Source: Armillaria gallica (taxonomy: Eukaryota > Basidiomycota > Agaricomycetes > Agaricales > Physalacriaceae). From it: DNA of 64,000 nucleotides. A model generated the notes under the pieces. That model ran no database searches and was not told the origin of the DNA. It saw only the letters and a program-made list of their open reading frames with translations. Numbering within the stretch: the stretch's first letter is position 1; every line of letters begins with the position of its first letter. The position numbers and the translations under genes are program-made. Below, piece after piece: positions 1 through 12,300 of this stretch. The stretch is taken from the NCBI GenBank assembly GCA_037576215.1, contig JBANDB010000007.1, positions 3,999,001-4,063,000 on the forward strand, in the 5' to 3' direction.

Positions 1-1640
1 TGAATATCAGAATCTATCTGCACAAATTCCCTCTAATAACGACTGTTTCTGACATACATGGCACAATGGGATGCAGTATGAAGACGCATCTCTGCAATCT
101 CCAAAAGTGACGATTCCTCCTGTGCTGCAACATCTGTGAAGGTCTTATGGTGTAGATTTCATTATATGGCACCTCAGTCATATGATCCCACATGATTTTG
201 GTCCAGCGAAGTATACAGAGATGTGAAAATGTAGCCTCACGTTAATGCATAAGTTCAGTGATCTTCAGTTTTTGATTTTGTTGTCGGACCGAAACTCTAA
301 GCTCACCATTTTGGGGTAAAATTCAACACGGAGCTGCACAGAGTATGCCGAGATATATCCCGATGGTCTATAAATTCTCCAAGTGCGTAGAACACCTAGT
401 GGAAGATACTTGGTCTATCCATTCTGAAGTACTTTAGCCTGAAAAGGAAGCCCGGCATTTCCCAAACATTGATCAAGGCTGTTCATTGTCATCCTGAACA
501 CTGTCGACGACTACCAACAGCCAATTGGACCTCTTTAAAATCCTGCGATTTCTTCGCCAGTCTTTCCTTTCATATTTTTTGACCTCTCTAAGTATAACAT
601 TCGTCCTGTCCATCCTATCATCATTACGATGTTGCAATCGCCAGCTCATTTTTTAGCCAGTACAACTTGACTGGTGAGTTAGGCGTCTTTTGCCACATTT
701 CCAGCTTGTAAACTCATACTGGTGACCCACAGTAGCATGCCGAATACTTTCTGCTGTCATGTCTTTCCCTCATTGTGATCCGAATCCAACCATGATCACC
801 ATGGCCGTTGTCTCTTGAGCCGACCTCAAACAGCCGCCTGCCTACCAACCCACATCCCCATTCTCGCCCTCACCATCGACCGAAGACATTTCCTGCACTT
901 ATCTAGAATTGCAAGGTTAACTTTGGCAAGCATGCCTGCCTTGACACGCCATACAACCACTGTCTGTCCTCACACTGCCCATCATTGTCTGCATGTGCTC
1001 CATTTCTTCTTACACCCTCCCAATGCCCAACCTCTCCATGCACTCCTTTCCCTGGGTCGATGATGTCTGTGCAATGACTCTCGCCGCTGCTTTCACACTC
1101 CTGACTTGCCGCTGGCTGTATCTCCATCATGATCTTGTGCATGCCATTTCCAAGGGTGCCGAGAATGGTGCTTACCGATGTCTCCCAAGGCCGTCTATTG
1201 TCATGCCTGTCCAGCGTCCGGTAATATTCTGTTATTTTGGGCGGGCTTACATACGACGGTGTATGAAAAAGCATGCGAAGCTGTTGTGAGTGCCGGTCCA
1301 AGAGCTGATTGATGGTTGTGGACGAGTCGGCGGAATGATCCTTGATTATGTGTAGTGTAGCTGTGTCTTTTGGGTAGATATTTTTGTTCTACATGTCATT
1401 ATTGTCAAATTTTTGGGATTGAAATGTTTTATGGGTTCGAAGAAACCCACGGAAAATATACGAAAAAAACAGTGGTTGGAAAACATATGAAGACAATAAT
1501 GAGACTCAGTGACATTAAAAAACATGAGATTACACCTGAAAATCTTTCAGTCGCGTGTTTGACATGAGGATCCCGAAAGAAGCACTGACCAGGGGCAATT
1601 ATAATAAACAAAGAGCCGGTAAAGAATGAATTTCCTAAAC
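1..1640. other. Unassigned region, no gene recognised
   Basis: Open frames of 60-132 codons occur on both strands and overlap each other (for example 815-1063 +, 993-1289 +, 903-1301 -). None shows a motif I recognise. A pyrimidine-rich stretch with an ATG at about 630 followed by GTGAGT near 673 resembles a fungal gene start, but the frame closes after 13 codons. I see no second copy of this stretch elsewhere in the window, unlike most of the rest. It is probably intergenic or a decayed gene. Confidence 0.4.
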
Positions 1641-1957
1641 AAGAGCGAATATTGATTCAGCACCGGCTTATAGATCCCCAACAGATCTGGAAGGTAAAAG
1701 CAGTAATTGGCGCATCGATGCGCCCAGCACGGCGCACAGTCAACATCATCAACAATATGCTCACTGTGCCAGGCGACGAGCTCAGCTATAGTCTATCGTG
1801 TAAAAATGGCCCTGGTCCAGACCCACTAAAGAGCTCACTCAAATCAGCCTACAGTAAAGGTCATATAATAGATTAATTCAAGCTACAGTTACAGTGTTGT
1901 ATTACAATATGGCTGCCCTGCAATCATAGGTTTTAATTTATCATCCCCCAATTCCGG

Positions 1958-2759
1958 GGTGCTAATACTCAGACTCCCTCCCACTGCGACAATTATCTGT
2001 TACGTGCAATTGGGTCAGATTGTGCTGTAGAACAATATGCACACAGATTAATCGTTGTTGATAAGCATTCGGGCTTGATGCTCAAAGTTGAGCCAGGCAC
2101 TAGTAGTTGCAAAAAATGGATGACCCTGGATGGCGGGGCAAATGGGGTTCATGTGTTCGCCGTCTTGGAGGATGGATCTAGGTTACTAGGATTGACAGGA
2201 GCTACAGGCAAGATATTGTTGCAAGAGTGGGAAACATCGGCGGGTACTCTTTGTCGTGAATGCATATATGGCAGGTCATAATCTTTTGTCATCCATGATA
2301 ACACTGACCACCAGGAACACAGATTACCCTGATTTCAAGTATGACCTTGCCAGTGATGGCGATCTTAAATGCCAATTATCGCCCGACGGCTCAAAGGTCG
2401 CACTCTCCCACAAGTGGGGGTTCTCCCAGACATACCTGTTGGGAATCACGCCTGGATCGAGTGTGGATATCACGGACCTCAAGGACACAAGTAACTTGGT
2501 GTGGTTTTCTGACAGCAAACGAATTGCCTACTTGCGAAGTTGGCGATGTGATCGTGCACATGATGCTGAAGGTGGTGACAAATGTTGTGATCTTGTTGTT
2601 CAATGCCTTGCGAGCGGCCAGATTACTACCATTCACCGTTGGTACAATATAAATTATCCGTATTGCAAGGTCTCCGTCACTCCCGACGGGGCCAGGGTGA
2701 TTACCCATGATGAAAGAGGAGTTGTCGAATTCAGGACATGGGACGTTTCGGATTTATAG
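1958..2759 (+). pseudogene. 3' fragment of C2-NACHT-propeller NLR-like gene (unit I)
   Basis: From about 1958 the sequence is nearly collinear with the last two exons of the NLR gene at 34205-38749, beginning at the segment reading NTQTPSHCDNYLL in that gene. The C-terminal propeller-like part is retained: a KVEPGT segment, VLEDGSRLLG, a short intron at about 2276-2314, LSPDGSKVAL, WFSDSKRIAYL, VTPDGARV and the terminal FRTWDVSDL before the stop at 2757-2759. The C2-like, NACHT and linker parts are absent, and the sequence left of 1958 is unrelated, so this is a truncated copy. Its reading frame is intact and its CpG content is much higher than in the matching part of the 34-38 kb gene. Confidence 0.75.
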
Positions 2760-3204
2760 AATATCTGTCCGTATTGTTAGATACATTTATGCCTCACTCG
2801 CGCTCCCTTGGCCGCCCGATCCCAACATCATTCAGCACCAACCTTTTCAAAATCAAAATACAAACAGTATACAAGAAACAACATGACACCAGGTTCAAAA
2901 GTTCAACGGAACATCGTTCAACATTGCAACGTTGAGCGCTTGCTGAAGCCGAGGGCTCACTGTGCTTGTGACCACTATTCCTTGCACGAAAGAAGAAATG
3001 AAGGGGATGTATTGCCAGTGAATATGTTGGACTTGGACGACGACTCTGCGTAAAATAATTCATCACGAAGTATATAGATAACAGCATATCATGAATACAC
3101 CCAGGATCGCAATGCCAAGCTCCAGCGGCATTACCATAATCACCGGAGATTTTAAGCAGCGGTTGCTCTGCGTAGCGTGTAAGCATGGAAACAAACGAGA
3201 AGGG

Positions 3205-3815
3205 GTAGAAGACGAACTTGCGGTGTGATGCTTTAATTGCAGGCCTGACTTTCTTTGAGAGACGCTGAGAGGCTTTGAGAGCACTGAAAAGATGATTAGC
3301 CAACGGGAAAGCTGAATGCTCACTCATACTCAGACTTCTGCTCCATCTGCGCTTAACGGAACGAAGGTGACGATGGCACTGGAGACAAATGCAAGGCGCG
3401 ATTTTGAAGAGCCTTTGTGTAGAACTTCGTGTTCTCCTTCTTCCCGGCGGACAGCATATTTGCAAACTCCATCTTCTTTGGACAAGTTGAGCATGTTTGT
3501 TGTCCGCTTAGGAACGAGGCGGGGAGGGGCGGGGAGGGTCGGCCAGGGATTTCTGATTTCGCATCAGTACAGTAGAAAGGCGAAAGGAAAAATGTACACA
3601 CCTGCCTCTCTCGATGACCAAATTCAACGAGGCCCACTATGCATCCACGACAGACTTCGCTTCCTCTCACTTGTCTGGTGAGTGCTTGTCGGCCAGTAGA
3701 CGAACACGGTAGGGAAGGAGCACGCCCCGTTCATCGAGAATCCTGTTTGTCGTTTCCTCCAGTAATCCGGAAGACACATCCCTTGAACTCGCCAGGAATG
3801 CTTTGACTTGGGGCA
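3205..3815 (-). pseudogene. RPS6: Ribosomal protein eS6 (RPS6) fragment, copy 1
   Basis: Read on the minus strand this is a decayed eS6 gene, a 40S subunit protein. From its 5' side (about 3815) I see IPGEFKGCVFRITGGNDKQ, then a GCIVGL segment near 3620-3660, a KEDG...RR block near 3440-3490, RSVKRR near 3350-3370, and a lysine-rich tail ending KASHRKF near 3210. These are in different frames separated by intron-like sequence. Order and content match eS6 ([44 protein letters not shown], lysine-rich tail), but the TKAPKIQRL block is shifted out of frame. It lies tail-to-tail with the NLR fragment, as in every unit. Confidence 0.75.
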
Positions 3816-3839
3816 TTAATGGGATTGCGTATGAGCGTC

Positions 3840-4640
3840 AGAGAGAAGTCAGTGGTTTATGGGAGAGGGGTGCGGACCGGATAAACCCGGGCTTCCGTCT
3901 TTGCTTTTGCTTTCTCTGGCATTTCGTTTCCTGAGTTATCAGGCCTCAGTGCTCATATGGTAGCAGGTCATCCTCTGCTGTACGTTTACTTGCATGAACC
4001 TCATCAACGTCGAAAGAATCGCAGAAGACGAATGTGCACACATTCAAATTATCATTTGTTCGAGCAAGAGCAAGTTTCTTTCGCCGTACGACACCACGAC
4101 TCGAAGGGTAGGACTCGAGACAATACTATGCAAACCTGTCACTGATAAATCTTACCTATCAACGCGTATGCAGCCTCTTTTCTCCTAGTGATACGCCATT
4201 GCGCCTGCCTACGCGTTTTTGAAAATCTTGACAATTTCAGGAACTCAAGCTTGCCGGTCGACGTTTTCGCTCAAACCCGAAAGTTCACGCCCTTTTCAAA
4301 AAATCTGAATTTCGCTCTCTTTCGCAGAATAGTGGCGGCATACAATGATCTATACAAGAAGGATAGTTTTTGTTACAGAGGCGTTGGAACGAATTGACGT
4401 TTCAGTGTCATGTCTTGCGGCTTCCACGAACTTGTGTTCCTCCATTTTATCTGTTATTCAAGCGTGTCGCTTCCCAGTTTTCTCTTTTCCGCTCTTCATC
4501 ACCTGGCAAGGTATCCGCAAACGGTTTACATTTGCCGGAAGTGGAAGCCTGCATACTCGATTCGAAGAGAGCCTGGAATCTGCAAGAGGTGAATAGCGAG
4601 AATCTGCAAGGTTACCCTGGCGGATAAATGAACCGAACTA
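3840..4640. repeat. Block B, copy 1
   Basis: This block recurs at about 21430, 25885, 32355 and 62090. It begins with the conserved motif listed separately and lies on the 5' side of the eS6 fragment. Plus-strand segments are shared with the 62 kb copy (for example VSVSCLAAS at 4400-4440 and at 62758-62790), and a possible intron ends at CAATTTCAG near 4240. The most likely reading is a decayed gene divergent from eS6. I do not recognise its product, and no frame is open throughout. Confidence 0.5.
3871..3896. promoter_or_regulatory. Conserved motif upstream of eS6 remnants
   Basis: The core ACCGGATAAACCCGGG with flanking TGCGG and CTTCC is present here, at 25912, 32378 and 62136, with variants at 14889 and 21458. 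It stays nearly unchanged while neighbouring sequence diverges. It sits between the eS6 remnant (-) and block B (+), where a divergent promoter would lie. A promoter role is inferred. Confidence 0.4.
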
Positions 4641-4711
4641 GAATTGACATTGAAAAAAACTCACGGTCCAAGGGTTTACGTTGAATCTGGGAGGAAGTGA
4701 CCCCTCCAAGC

Positions 4712-4830
4712 AAAAAGTGTCGCAACGCACACCTTCCCATCCTTGGGAGGGTGCGCGCTCCGATCTCCCTGGCTGGGAGTTGAACCCATCCTCCGCAGCC
4801 CGCGCGTCGCCGATACGCCAACAGAGAGCT
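4712..4830 (-). ncRNA. tRNA-like/hairpin RNA module a1
   Basis: Read on the minus strand from 4830: a tRNA-like domain (4763-4830) with an A-box-like TTGGCGTATCGGCG, a B-box-like GGTTCAACTCC, and CTCTCTG facing AGGGAGAT as acceptor-like ends. Then comes a hairpin (arms 4745-4758 and 4725-4739, tip loop about 5 nt, G-U pairs allowed) and T5 at 4716-4712. This order of internal promoter, structured RNA and short T run is what RNA polymerase III would use. Transcription is inferred. The conserved CGTTTAGGTAAATGGAT element lies 44 bp upstream at 4873-4889. Confidence 0.6.
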
Positions 4831-5249
4831 GAGTATATGCAGTGTCGCTGGTCCCGCATCGCCGTCATGATTCGTTTAGGTAAATGGATTCGCAATTGCA
4901 AAGTACATGCCACTTTGGAGTTTCGTGATGTAGATTTTGAAGCGATTACCTGAAGCCACAGACGCCTTTGTTTGTAGAAAGCGCCATATATTGTTAGAGA
5001 ATGGAAAATATTTGCATCACATAAGAAATCGAAAAGTGTGAGGCCTATGATAGAGTTTAGAGTTTAGGTAACCGGACAAGGTCCCAAAAAGGAACGCCGG
5101 GGTTCTGTGCCGCCACCAAAGTGTCACAGACTACAACGCTCCATGCCGCTGGAAGCGAGCCGCGAGGTTCAGAAAGAACCGCTGAGTACGAGGGCGTGCC
5201 CGAATTACAAGATAGTCAGTCTTCCTAAATACCAGAAGAAGCATAAAGC

Positions 5250-5397
5250 AAAAAAAAAATCCCACAACATACGCCCTCCCGTATTGAGGAGGGCATATGT
5301 TGCGATCTCTCTCGCAGGGAATTGAACCCAGCTACGGGAAGCGGCCTCAGCTATGGGAAGCGATGAGGCCGCTTCCCCGATATACCATCAGAGAGTT
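5250..5397 (-). ncRNA. tRNA-like/hairpin RNA module b1
   Basis: The minus-strand tRNA-like domain covers 5304-5397, with A-box-like GATGGTATATCGG, B-box-like GGTTCAATTCC and terminal CTCTC/GAGAG complementarity. The hairpin arms are at 5288-5302 and 5263-5280. A run of ten Ts (5259-5250) follows directly, the longest in the family. Compared with modules b2 and b3, the central arm holds an extra segment of about 19 nt, a local duplication of the GGGAAGCG stem, so this copy may fold less well. Confidence 0.6.
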
Positions 5398-5399
5398 AA

Positions 5400-5808
5400 T
5401 GGCCGTCCTACAGTGGGCTGTATCAGAGCCGGCCTACTACGCATGTACAGACGCTGTCGAAGAAGCTAGAGCAGGCCGTAAAGTGCGGCTGACACAATGG
5501 AAGCCTGCCATTCCGAACCAGAGTGTTTAGGATGGGAACAGGGAGAAAAGGAGCTGAACAAGGAGCACTGAATGAGGGACATAGGATACAGTGAGCTAGC
5601 TGGATGTGAAACGAACGGAGGAAACCCACACATTCAAGATACACGGCAACACCTCTGGAGAAGATGGACCAGAGCGAATTCTTTCCCAAGGTTTGGGGCG
5701 ACTCGGAAAATTGGTGATAGACGTGTTGACGCCAAAGGGATACAAAGACTGGACTTGAAAATGGTATGCTGAGCCGGAGATTAGAACAAAGAATGTTCCG
5801 CGCTGGAC
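5400..5808. repeat. Spacer D, copy 1 (between modules b1 and c1)
   Basis: This segment of about 410 bp is repeated at 16413-16841 and 27852-28262, always between a b-type and a c-type RNA module. Open frames on the minus strand share peptides between copies, but the frames break and no motif is recognisable. I treat it as noncoding spacer or decayed sequence. Confidence 0.6.
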
Positions 5809-5931
5809 AAAAACAATGCGCAGCACACACCCTCCTCTCTTGGGAGGGCACAGGCTGCAATCCCTCTCGCTGGGAGCCGGACCCAGCTCACGGAGCGAAT
5901 GACACGCGTCCCCAATATGCCAATAGAGAGA
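5809..5931 (-). ncRNA. tRNA-like/hairpin RNA module c1
   Basis: The minus-strand tRNA-like domain covers 5861-5931, with TTGGCATATTGG as A box and a T-arm GCTGGG-TCCGGCT-CCCAGC with a perfect 6-bp stem. The B box is altered to GGTCCGGCTCC. The hairpin arms are at 5842-5859 and 5817-5835. T5 is at 5813-5809. The central arm carries GACGCGTGTCATTCGC, shared by all c-type modules and reminiscent of a tRNA-Asp GTC loop, but its stem is poor. Confidence 0.6.
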
Positions 5932-5934
5932 TGA

Positions 5935-8660
5935 GGCTTCGCTGGCATTAAGATGTCATCGTTTACATGAATGAGCAAGCTCATGTACGCTGTGCCCCAT
6001 GCCCAGGGTGTGCAATCGAGTCGATGCGGAAGAGTGATGGAGAGTGGAAACAGTCGCTAAAAAGATAGTCCACAATGGTGGCCCGCCCCAACAGCGAGGG
6101 TTCATTGATGTAGTGAAGAGAATCTCCGAAGAGAACGTGGATGTAGCAGTGTCGAACGTTAGCCGGGGACGTCGATGCCAACTGGTAGTCTTGCACGGCC
6201 AAGTGGAGACAGGGACAGAGAGTGATGTGACGTTGCGAAGCATGTACAGCAGAACGCGACGACAAGGAATAATGGCGATCTGTGGTGTCCGAAGCTTGGT
6301 GAAGCTTTTATGGAATGCACGATACGGTCTCAGGGGGGTGCTGGACAACACTCGATCAGGTCCGGGAAGAGCGATTCTGATAGAGGTGGCGTCGGAGTAG
6401 GCGCCTGTTCTTTCGTTCCCTGCACGCCAGTCACCGCTGGCGGGTCCAGCTGCGAAGTAGCACTGAGTCTTCTGGCTCCTCCTCCTCCTGCTGCCCTTTA
6501 AATACTGCATGCGGATCCATGAGTGGGTAAAATTTTTGAGGAGATTGGGGGCAAGATCGTGGTTTGTTCGTGGAAGGGAGAGATAGCCACGGATGTGTAG
6601 TTGGCGGTAGAATGTCAGTGACCTCCCAGACCGCCCATACGAGCAGCTAGCCGATGTGATTGTCCAATCGCAGGAAATTGAGGCTGCATCCACGCGTCAA
6701 TCAAACGAGGATAAAAGCATGACGGACTCGACGCACTGTACAAAGTTGGTTTGAGATGTTGCTTGAAGCGACCGCAGAGAAAGTGCGCGTACAAGCCGCG
6801 AGTATCGATAGCGCAGAATAATGGGAGTGTTGAGACGACCAAGTAGTGGGAAACATCCAGAGGTCATGGCCGTAGCGCTGCCGGTGGACGGTCCAAAGTC
6901 CAAAGTCCAAAGTCCAAGTGTCGACTTTACCACCGACCTCCTCGACGCGCTGCGGGCCCTCTCTGGAATACAATGTACACGAAGCCTTCGACAAGCATTC
7001 CTGATTCTGTCGAAGTGGAAGATCAACTCGGACAGCGCGACTGTTGGCTCCCTCCCTTTCTGGGGACAACCCGTCGTTGTCATCAGCCACCGTCCGGGAG
7101 TGCAGAGTGGGTTTAGCGCACAGCGAAAGCGCTAGCGCTGCACGGCTACCCGGGTCACCTTCAGTCCTAAGGGACCGTTTCGAGAGCGAGTCTCGACCAC
7201 TGAGCGACGTTGCATGCAGATGTCTCTTGGTGTGGCGGCAATGCGGAGGCGTCTATATGCAGCAGGAGAGTACGGTTCATGCTCTGCATAATCGAGCGTT
7301 GTCTCTTTGAAGTCCCGTCGTAGTGCGTACCCTATTCTCTTAAAGCGCCCTCCCTGTCTGATTCGCAGATTCAGGTGCATGGGTATGCCTTTTACGTGCC
7401 GCTGGGGACACATACGACGTTTTCAACCAGATAGGCCTTTCAAATTTCAAGGAACCGTCCTGCCGCTGATTAGCCTTAGTACGTGTCAGTACGCTTTACT
7501 ATTACTTGGTTATTTACTGACAGCTCCTTAAGGTTTCTATGAAATTCATCGAAATCAGCGAGCGTCCTTATTGGCTCTTCATTGGGACGAGCTGAGTCGC
7601 TCTGGAACGTTCAAGGCTGCAGCCAGTGTGAGGCCTCCAAGTTGCCGCTACATCTCCTTGTTGACCTTGAAGCTGTAGTGCCATGCCTTCAAGCCCGTAG
7701 GAGTTCGCTCCTGAACTCGGAGGAGCTTGCGAGCTCTAAATCCCCCAATCATTGCTTATTGATGTTGTGCATCCAGATTTTGCGGTGTTTTCTGTCGACT
7801 GGCTGAAACCCTCCCTCTACACCAGAATGCGAATCCTGGATATGCGGGACGACGACGGATCTTCCTCGATGACCCGAATCACGGCGATGCCTGCATTACA
7901 GTCATCTCTGTTCACCTTCGCATCTCGAAACTTCTCCAACACCGTGATAATCACCCATGTCACTTCCCTCCAATGTTGATTTTCGTGTTGCCTTATTCCT
8001 TGCGAGCTCGAGGAATCTTTCACGAGCACTGTCAACCTTGTCTATCAAGTGACGGCGCTTTTCCGTCTCTCCTTCTTCGCCATCCTCCAGTTCACTTTGG
8101 TACCTCGCGGCATAAAACAATTTTTTACAGAGCTGCGTCAGCTTTGACTTATGTGACGCTGTCGGTTTATCGCCAGACTTTGGGACCCATCCAATTGCGA
8201 TACTCGCCGGATTGGTTTTCTCTTAGGCACAAAAAGCAGGGCATCGAGCTTACAAGGGACGGCGGTCGTATTCTGCGACTCGAAAACTACGCGCTCTGGC
8301 TCGAGAAGGAGATATGACTCAATATATCTTTGTGGATTATCGAGTGACGCGGCCGTTACACTCGCATCCAGGTATGGTATTTTGATTCTCGTTTGCAAAC
8401 GAGCTTACACGTCTTCCTGCTTCTAGGTGTTCGGCATCTATATCATATGGTATTTGACGACAGGTTCGATGAATAATATATCATCCTTCGAGGATCAGAT
8501 CTTTACCGAAGATGTAATTGCCAATAGCAAGTATAGGACCACGACATACTATACTACTACAAGCTCGGCGCCAGACTCTGGAGGAGGTGAACATGTTGGA
8601 AGACCTGTCTCCAAAGGCGACCAACGTCGACATGCAAGGACTAAACAACAATAAGTAATG
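5935..8660. repeat. Block E, copy 1 (unrecognised, decayed)
   Basis: Related blocks lie at 16975-20990, 28390-31650 and from 63190 to the window end, with a partial copy at 23500-25293. Several stretches keep peptide similarity between copies: FKRIGYALRRDF (minus, 7300-7350), a frame with KFRDAKVNRDDCNAGIAVI (minus, 7860-7920), and a plus frame with MARYVFVDY-like and LYHVVFDD-like peptides (8310-8340 and 8435-8470) ending in LEEVNMLEDLSPKA-like sequence (8580-8650). Intron-like gaps separate them. The block therefore probably held one or more intron-containing genes, now broken. I cannot name a family. Confidence 0.5.
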
Positions 8661-9326
8661 AAATTAAACTCGAGGCAACGTATTTTCATCTGCTGAGCAG
8701 CTTATCTGGTTTTTGGACTCGTACCTGCCGTGCTCGCAGCGGCCCACTTCGGCTAAGTTAGGCCCAATTCAACAGCAAGGTGCTTGAAGGCGGGAGCACA
8801 CAGGCCCATAGTGTCCAATGATCAAGCACGTCGAGGCTGCAACTATACCCGTGATGACAACGTGTGGAGCATTGTCTGGCCCTACACCCGGCTTGGATTC
8901 CTCTGCCAAAAATCCTTTGCAATAGCAAGGAATAATAGATTGCACCTATCTGCAAGTATAACATTACAGCTTTCTTACCGCTACACTGAATAATCTATTA
9001 CTAGGCTTTTAACAGGGGGTATTATCCCCGGAATCTCCTGCTGTCAACAGTGAGGCAAGGTAGCGGGTCCTGCCGCTCGTCGGCCTTACTTATATTAGTT
9101 GATATCTAAATTGGCGCTAATCATCAGTTACAAATCCATAGGGTTGCACCTGCCTTCATGTAATACCACCGAATTGCAGTGTATACTGCTCACAGGAAAA
9201 TAGAAAGACGTTGCCCTCAACAGCAGAGCACCAGGTCATGACTGTGTGGTTTTCTTTTTCTCGGCAGTGCATAGTACAGCATCAAAGTCGAAGCCATGAT
9301 GCTGTAAGACACGCATTTACCACACG
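8661..9326 (+). promoter_or_regulatory. Upstream region of NLR gene 1
   Basis: From about 9110 the sequence matches the region upstream of the second intact NLR gene (33900-34150). Shared segments include GTAATACCACCGAA-TGCAGTGTATACTGC and the stretch around CAGCATC-AAGTC. The matching sequence ends at the coding start. The shared upstream sequence marks the duplicated promoter. Nothing recognisable lies in 8661-9100. Confidence 0.4.
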
Positions 9327-9335
9327 GTATATATG
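9327..9335 (+). promoter_or_regulatory. TATA box, NLR gene 1
   Basis: GGTATATATG lies about 50 bp before the ATG at 9381. The paralogous gene has TATATATA at the equivalent place (34149-34158). A pyrimidine-rich stretch follows in both. Confidence 0.5.
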
Positions 9336-9380
9336 TACAACGCCTTCTCTCCCACTGCACCTCCATTTCCGAGCATTGAC

Positions 9381-12300
9381 ATGTACAACCGGTGAGCCCC
9401 CTTATTACAGTTTCTGGATCGCTTGTGCTCATGAAATGGCAGTTATCGTTTTCGTCGGATCAAAGGTATAGTCACTTCTACCTTCTCATCTGTGGTCCTT
9501 TCGCTAAGCACCACTACGACCTAGCTATCGAACTACTCAATCTACCCTCAGAATGGGCTACACCGTCGTATTATCTCAAGATCTTTGCAGGAAATGTCTA
9601 CGAAAAGACCAAGACGTACAAGGTGAAGAAGAAAGACCGTGGGACAACCTTGACACCCAGATGGACACTCGATCTTGATCTGTAAGGGCGTTAACACGCT
9701 GCTTGAGTCCTAGCTAATTGCCTATCCAGGAGCGACATCATAGAATCTGAGATATTTGAAGTAGAAATATACTGCCGTCAGGACAAGCGAGAGTATCGAA
9801 GTCTTGGTTTTTCTGAGGGATCGATCCAAGATATTTTGATTGGTGAAACCGACAGTAAGCACCTTGTACTCTCCACCATCAGTATCTAAACTTGATGTGC
9901 TAGCTATTGTCATACCCATACGTAGCAAGCGTTCCTGCGCCAATGCCTCTTTGAAGATCTTCCGGGAAGATGCCACCGATTATTCTCAAATCATACAATC
10001 GGCAATTGAGTTGAACGAGGACCAAGGCATGTCGACCGTACCCCAGGATGGCTTTTCTGGAAGTCATGCATCAGGATGGTCAGGCCTGCAACTCGATGCA
10101 ATGTCTGCAACATCGGTCCAAGATTATTGGGAAATTGCAGGAAAAGTCATCGAGGAAACCACAAAGCCTAATGACCTCTCAGAATGGATATCCAAATTGA
10201 CCGATGGTATTGATATCGTGAAGGGCATGATCGATGCAGTCACAGACGTGAGCAGATTCCTTGCGATCACTTTCTAGGTTCTAATTAAGCACTGCCAGGT
10301 ACATCCTGCTGCCTCATTGGCATGGGGTATCATTTCCTCTTGTGTTAATGTAAGTACCAGCCTTGTTCGAAGCAAGAAGACCTGCTTATCCTGCCTTTTT
10401 GGATAGATCTTGAAGCAGCAGACAGAACGAGATAAAATTGTACTCCGACTGTACGAAGCTATGATCATAACTTACAAGGAAGCGAGCGACGACCGGCTGC
10501 TGTGGCAGCGAGAGCAGTTGAAGCCGATCTATGTTTCACTGCTCCAGACCACGATCGAGTGCGGGATGCTCATCATGAGATATACGAACAAAAACTGCCT
10601 GAGTGCGTCCATTGTTCATTTTTGAAAGGGCACTATCTAAGACCGATTTTAGGACGCTTCTTTTCTCTGGATGTGTCTCAAAAAGCAAGAGATTTTATTC
10701 AGGGGTTTGCGAATTTGCGGGAGCGGTTGAATTCGGATGTAGCAAAGGATGTCCTTGTCGTGACGTTGGGTATCGATGCCCATGTTGGTATATTTGGTAT
10801 GTCTCTTTGAGTGGTTCCGAAAGGTGCTCTGAACCAAATCTGAGTAGGCATGCGCATGACACTTGGGCAGGACCTAAAGCCCACAAGAGAGCTTGGTCCC
10901 AAATCAATGTGCATGCATGGTACACGTGTGGCAACAATCAATACCTTGTTTTCATGGATCGCGAAATGCAATGATGACGTGCTTTGGTGCAGTGGTCTGG
11001 CTGGGACGGGCAAAAGCTCGGTTGTCGGCACCCTCTACGACCTTCTAAGCTTTCATCTGAACCGGAGTCAGCTTGCCGCTTTCATTCGTTACGACAGGAC
11101 AGAATACCAGAACTCATCAGAACTCATCACATCCATTGCCTACTCTTTAGGCATATTCGACCAGCGCATAGGTGACGCTATCACCAAAGCTTTGGAAGCA
11201 TCTCGTGCTGCATTTAAAATGCCAGCATCCGAATCTCGTAACCAGTTTCGACTGCTCTTGCAGGAGCCATTGGAGACGATTCCGGAATTACAGGATGAGG
11301 GACCTTTGGTTGTGATCATTGACGGTCTTGATGAAAGTGATGTGTCGGAAGATTTGCTGGAAGTGCTTGCAGATGGATTTGGGCTGACACTGCCATTCAT
11401 GCGGCTCATTATCTCCAGTCGGCCTGAGGAAAAGATTTCTCGTGTTTTTAAGACACACCAGCATCGACTCCATCACTTTCCACTGGATACATCCTCAGAT
11501 GAGGTGAAACACGACATACGACACTTCATCCGGCAAAAGTTTGATAGCATTGCAGACAAACATGTCTGGGACATATACAGTCAGCAAGATGTTGTTGCAT
11601 GGCTGGCCGAGCGGGCAAGCGGGTTGTTCATATGGGCGGCCACAGTCTGTTCATTCCTGTGCAGTCTTCCCAGTCTTCGGAGGCTCAAAGTGTTACTCGA
11701 AACTACGATCCCAGCAGATGCAATGGAGGCTCTGACATTACTATATCGAAGCGCACTGGATACTATTGTATCGGAAGTATACGGAACGAAGGAAGATATC
11801 CGACAATGCATTCGTGCAGTATTAGGTGCTCTGATTGTCCGCAAGGGCAAAATGACGGTATCTATGCTTCCTGAGCTTGTTCTGCAAGAAGAAGATCCTC
11901 CAGCACAGATCATCATTGACAAATTAGGAAGTGTGGTACAAGAGAGATTTGGGAGCCTGGAGCTTATACATAAATCATTCGATGATTTTCTCCAGGATCA
12001 TGGCAGATGTGGGGATGGATGGTTTATAGATGTGAAGGAGCTTGAAAAGGAGCTTGCTCCACGATGTGTGCTGTCGTTGACAATGTTTTTGGAAAACTGG
12101 ATGCCATGGAGGGAACACCTTGAAGAGGATCACGACCAGCTTCGTCTTTTATCCTGGGTACCCTTCTGTTCAAGAGAGATGGTTCAAGCTCCCCATTGTG
12201 TTGTACTGCCTGAGGTTGCAGACTATTCTGTGAATGTTGTCGGGTGGCATATCGACGCGTTGGTTGAACTTGGGATCGAAACTTACCGTCCCTTGTTTGA

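Noticed and set aside
2794..3465. 223-codon minus-strand ORF
   Set aside because: It runs through 3' intergenic sequence and decayed eS6 exons in shifting true frames; only a few eS6 peptides coincide with it, so it is not a gene model.
5956..6693. 245-codon open frame on the minus strand
   Set aside because: The frame is not kept in the other copies of block E (63 kb, 28 kb, 17 kb), composition is uneven, and the opposite strand is open in part as well.
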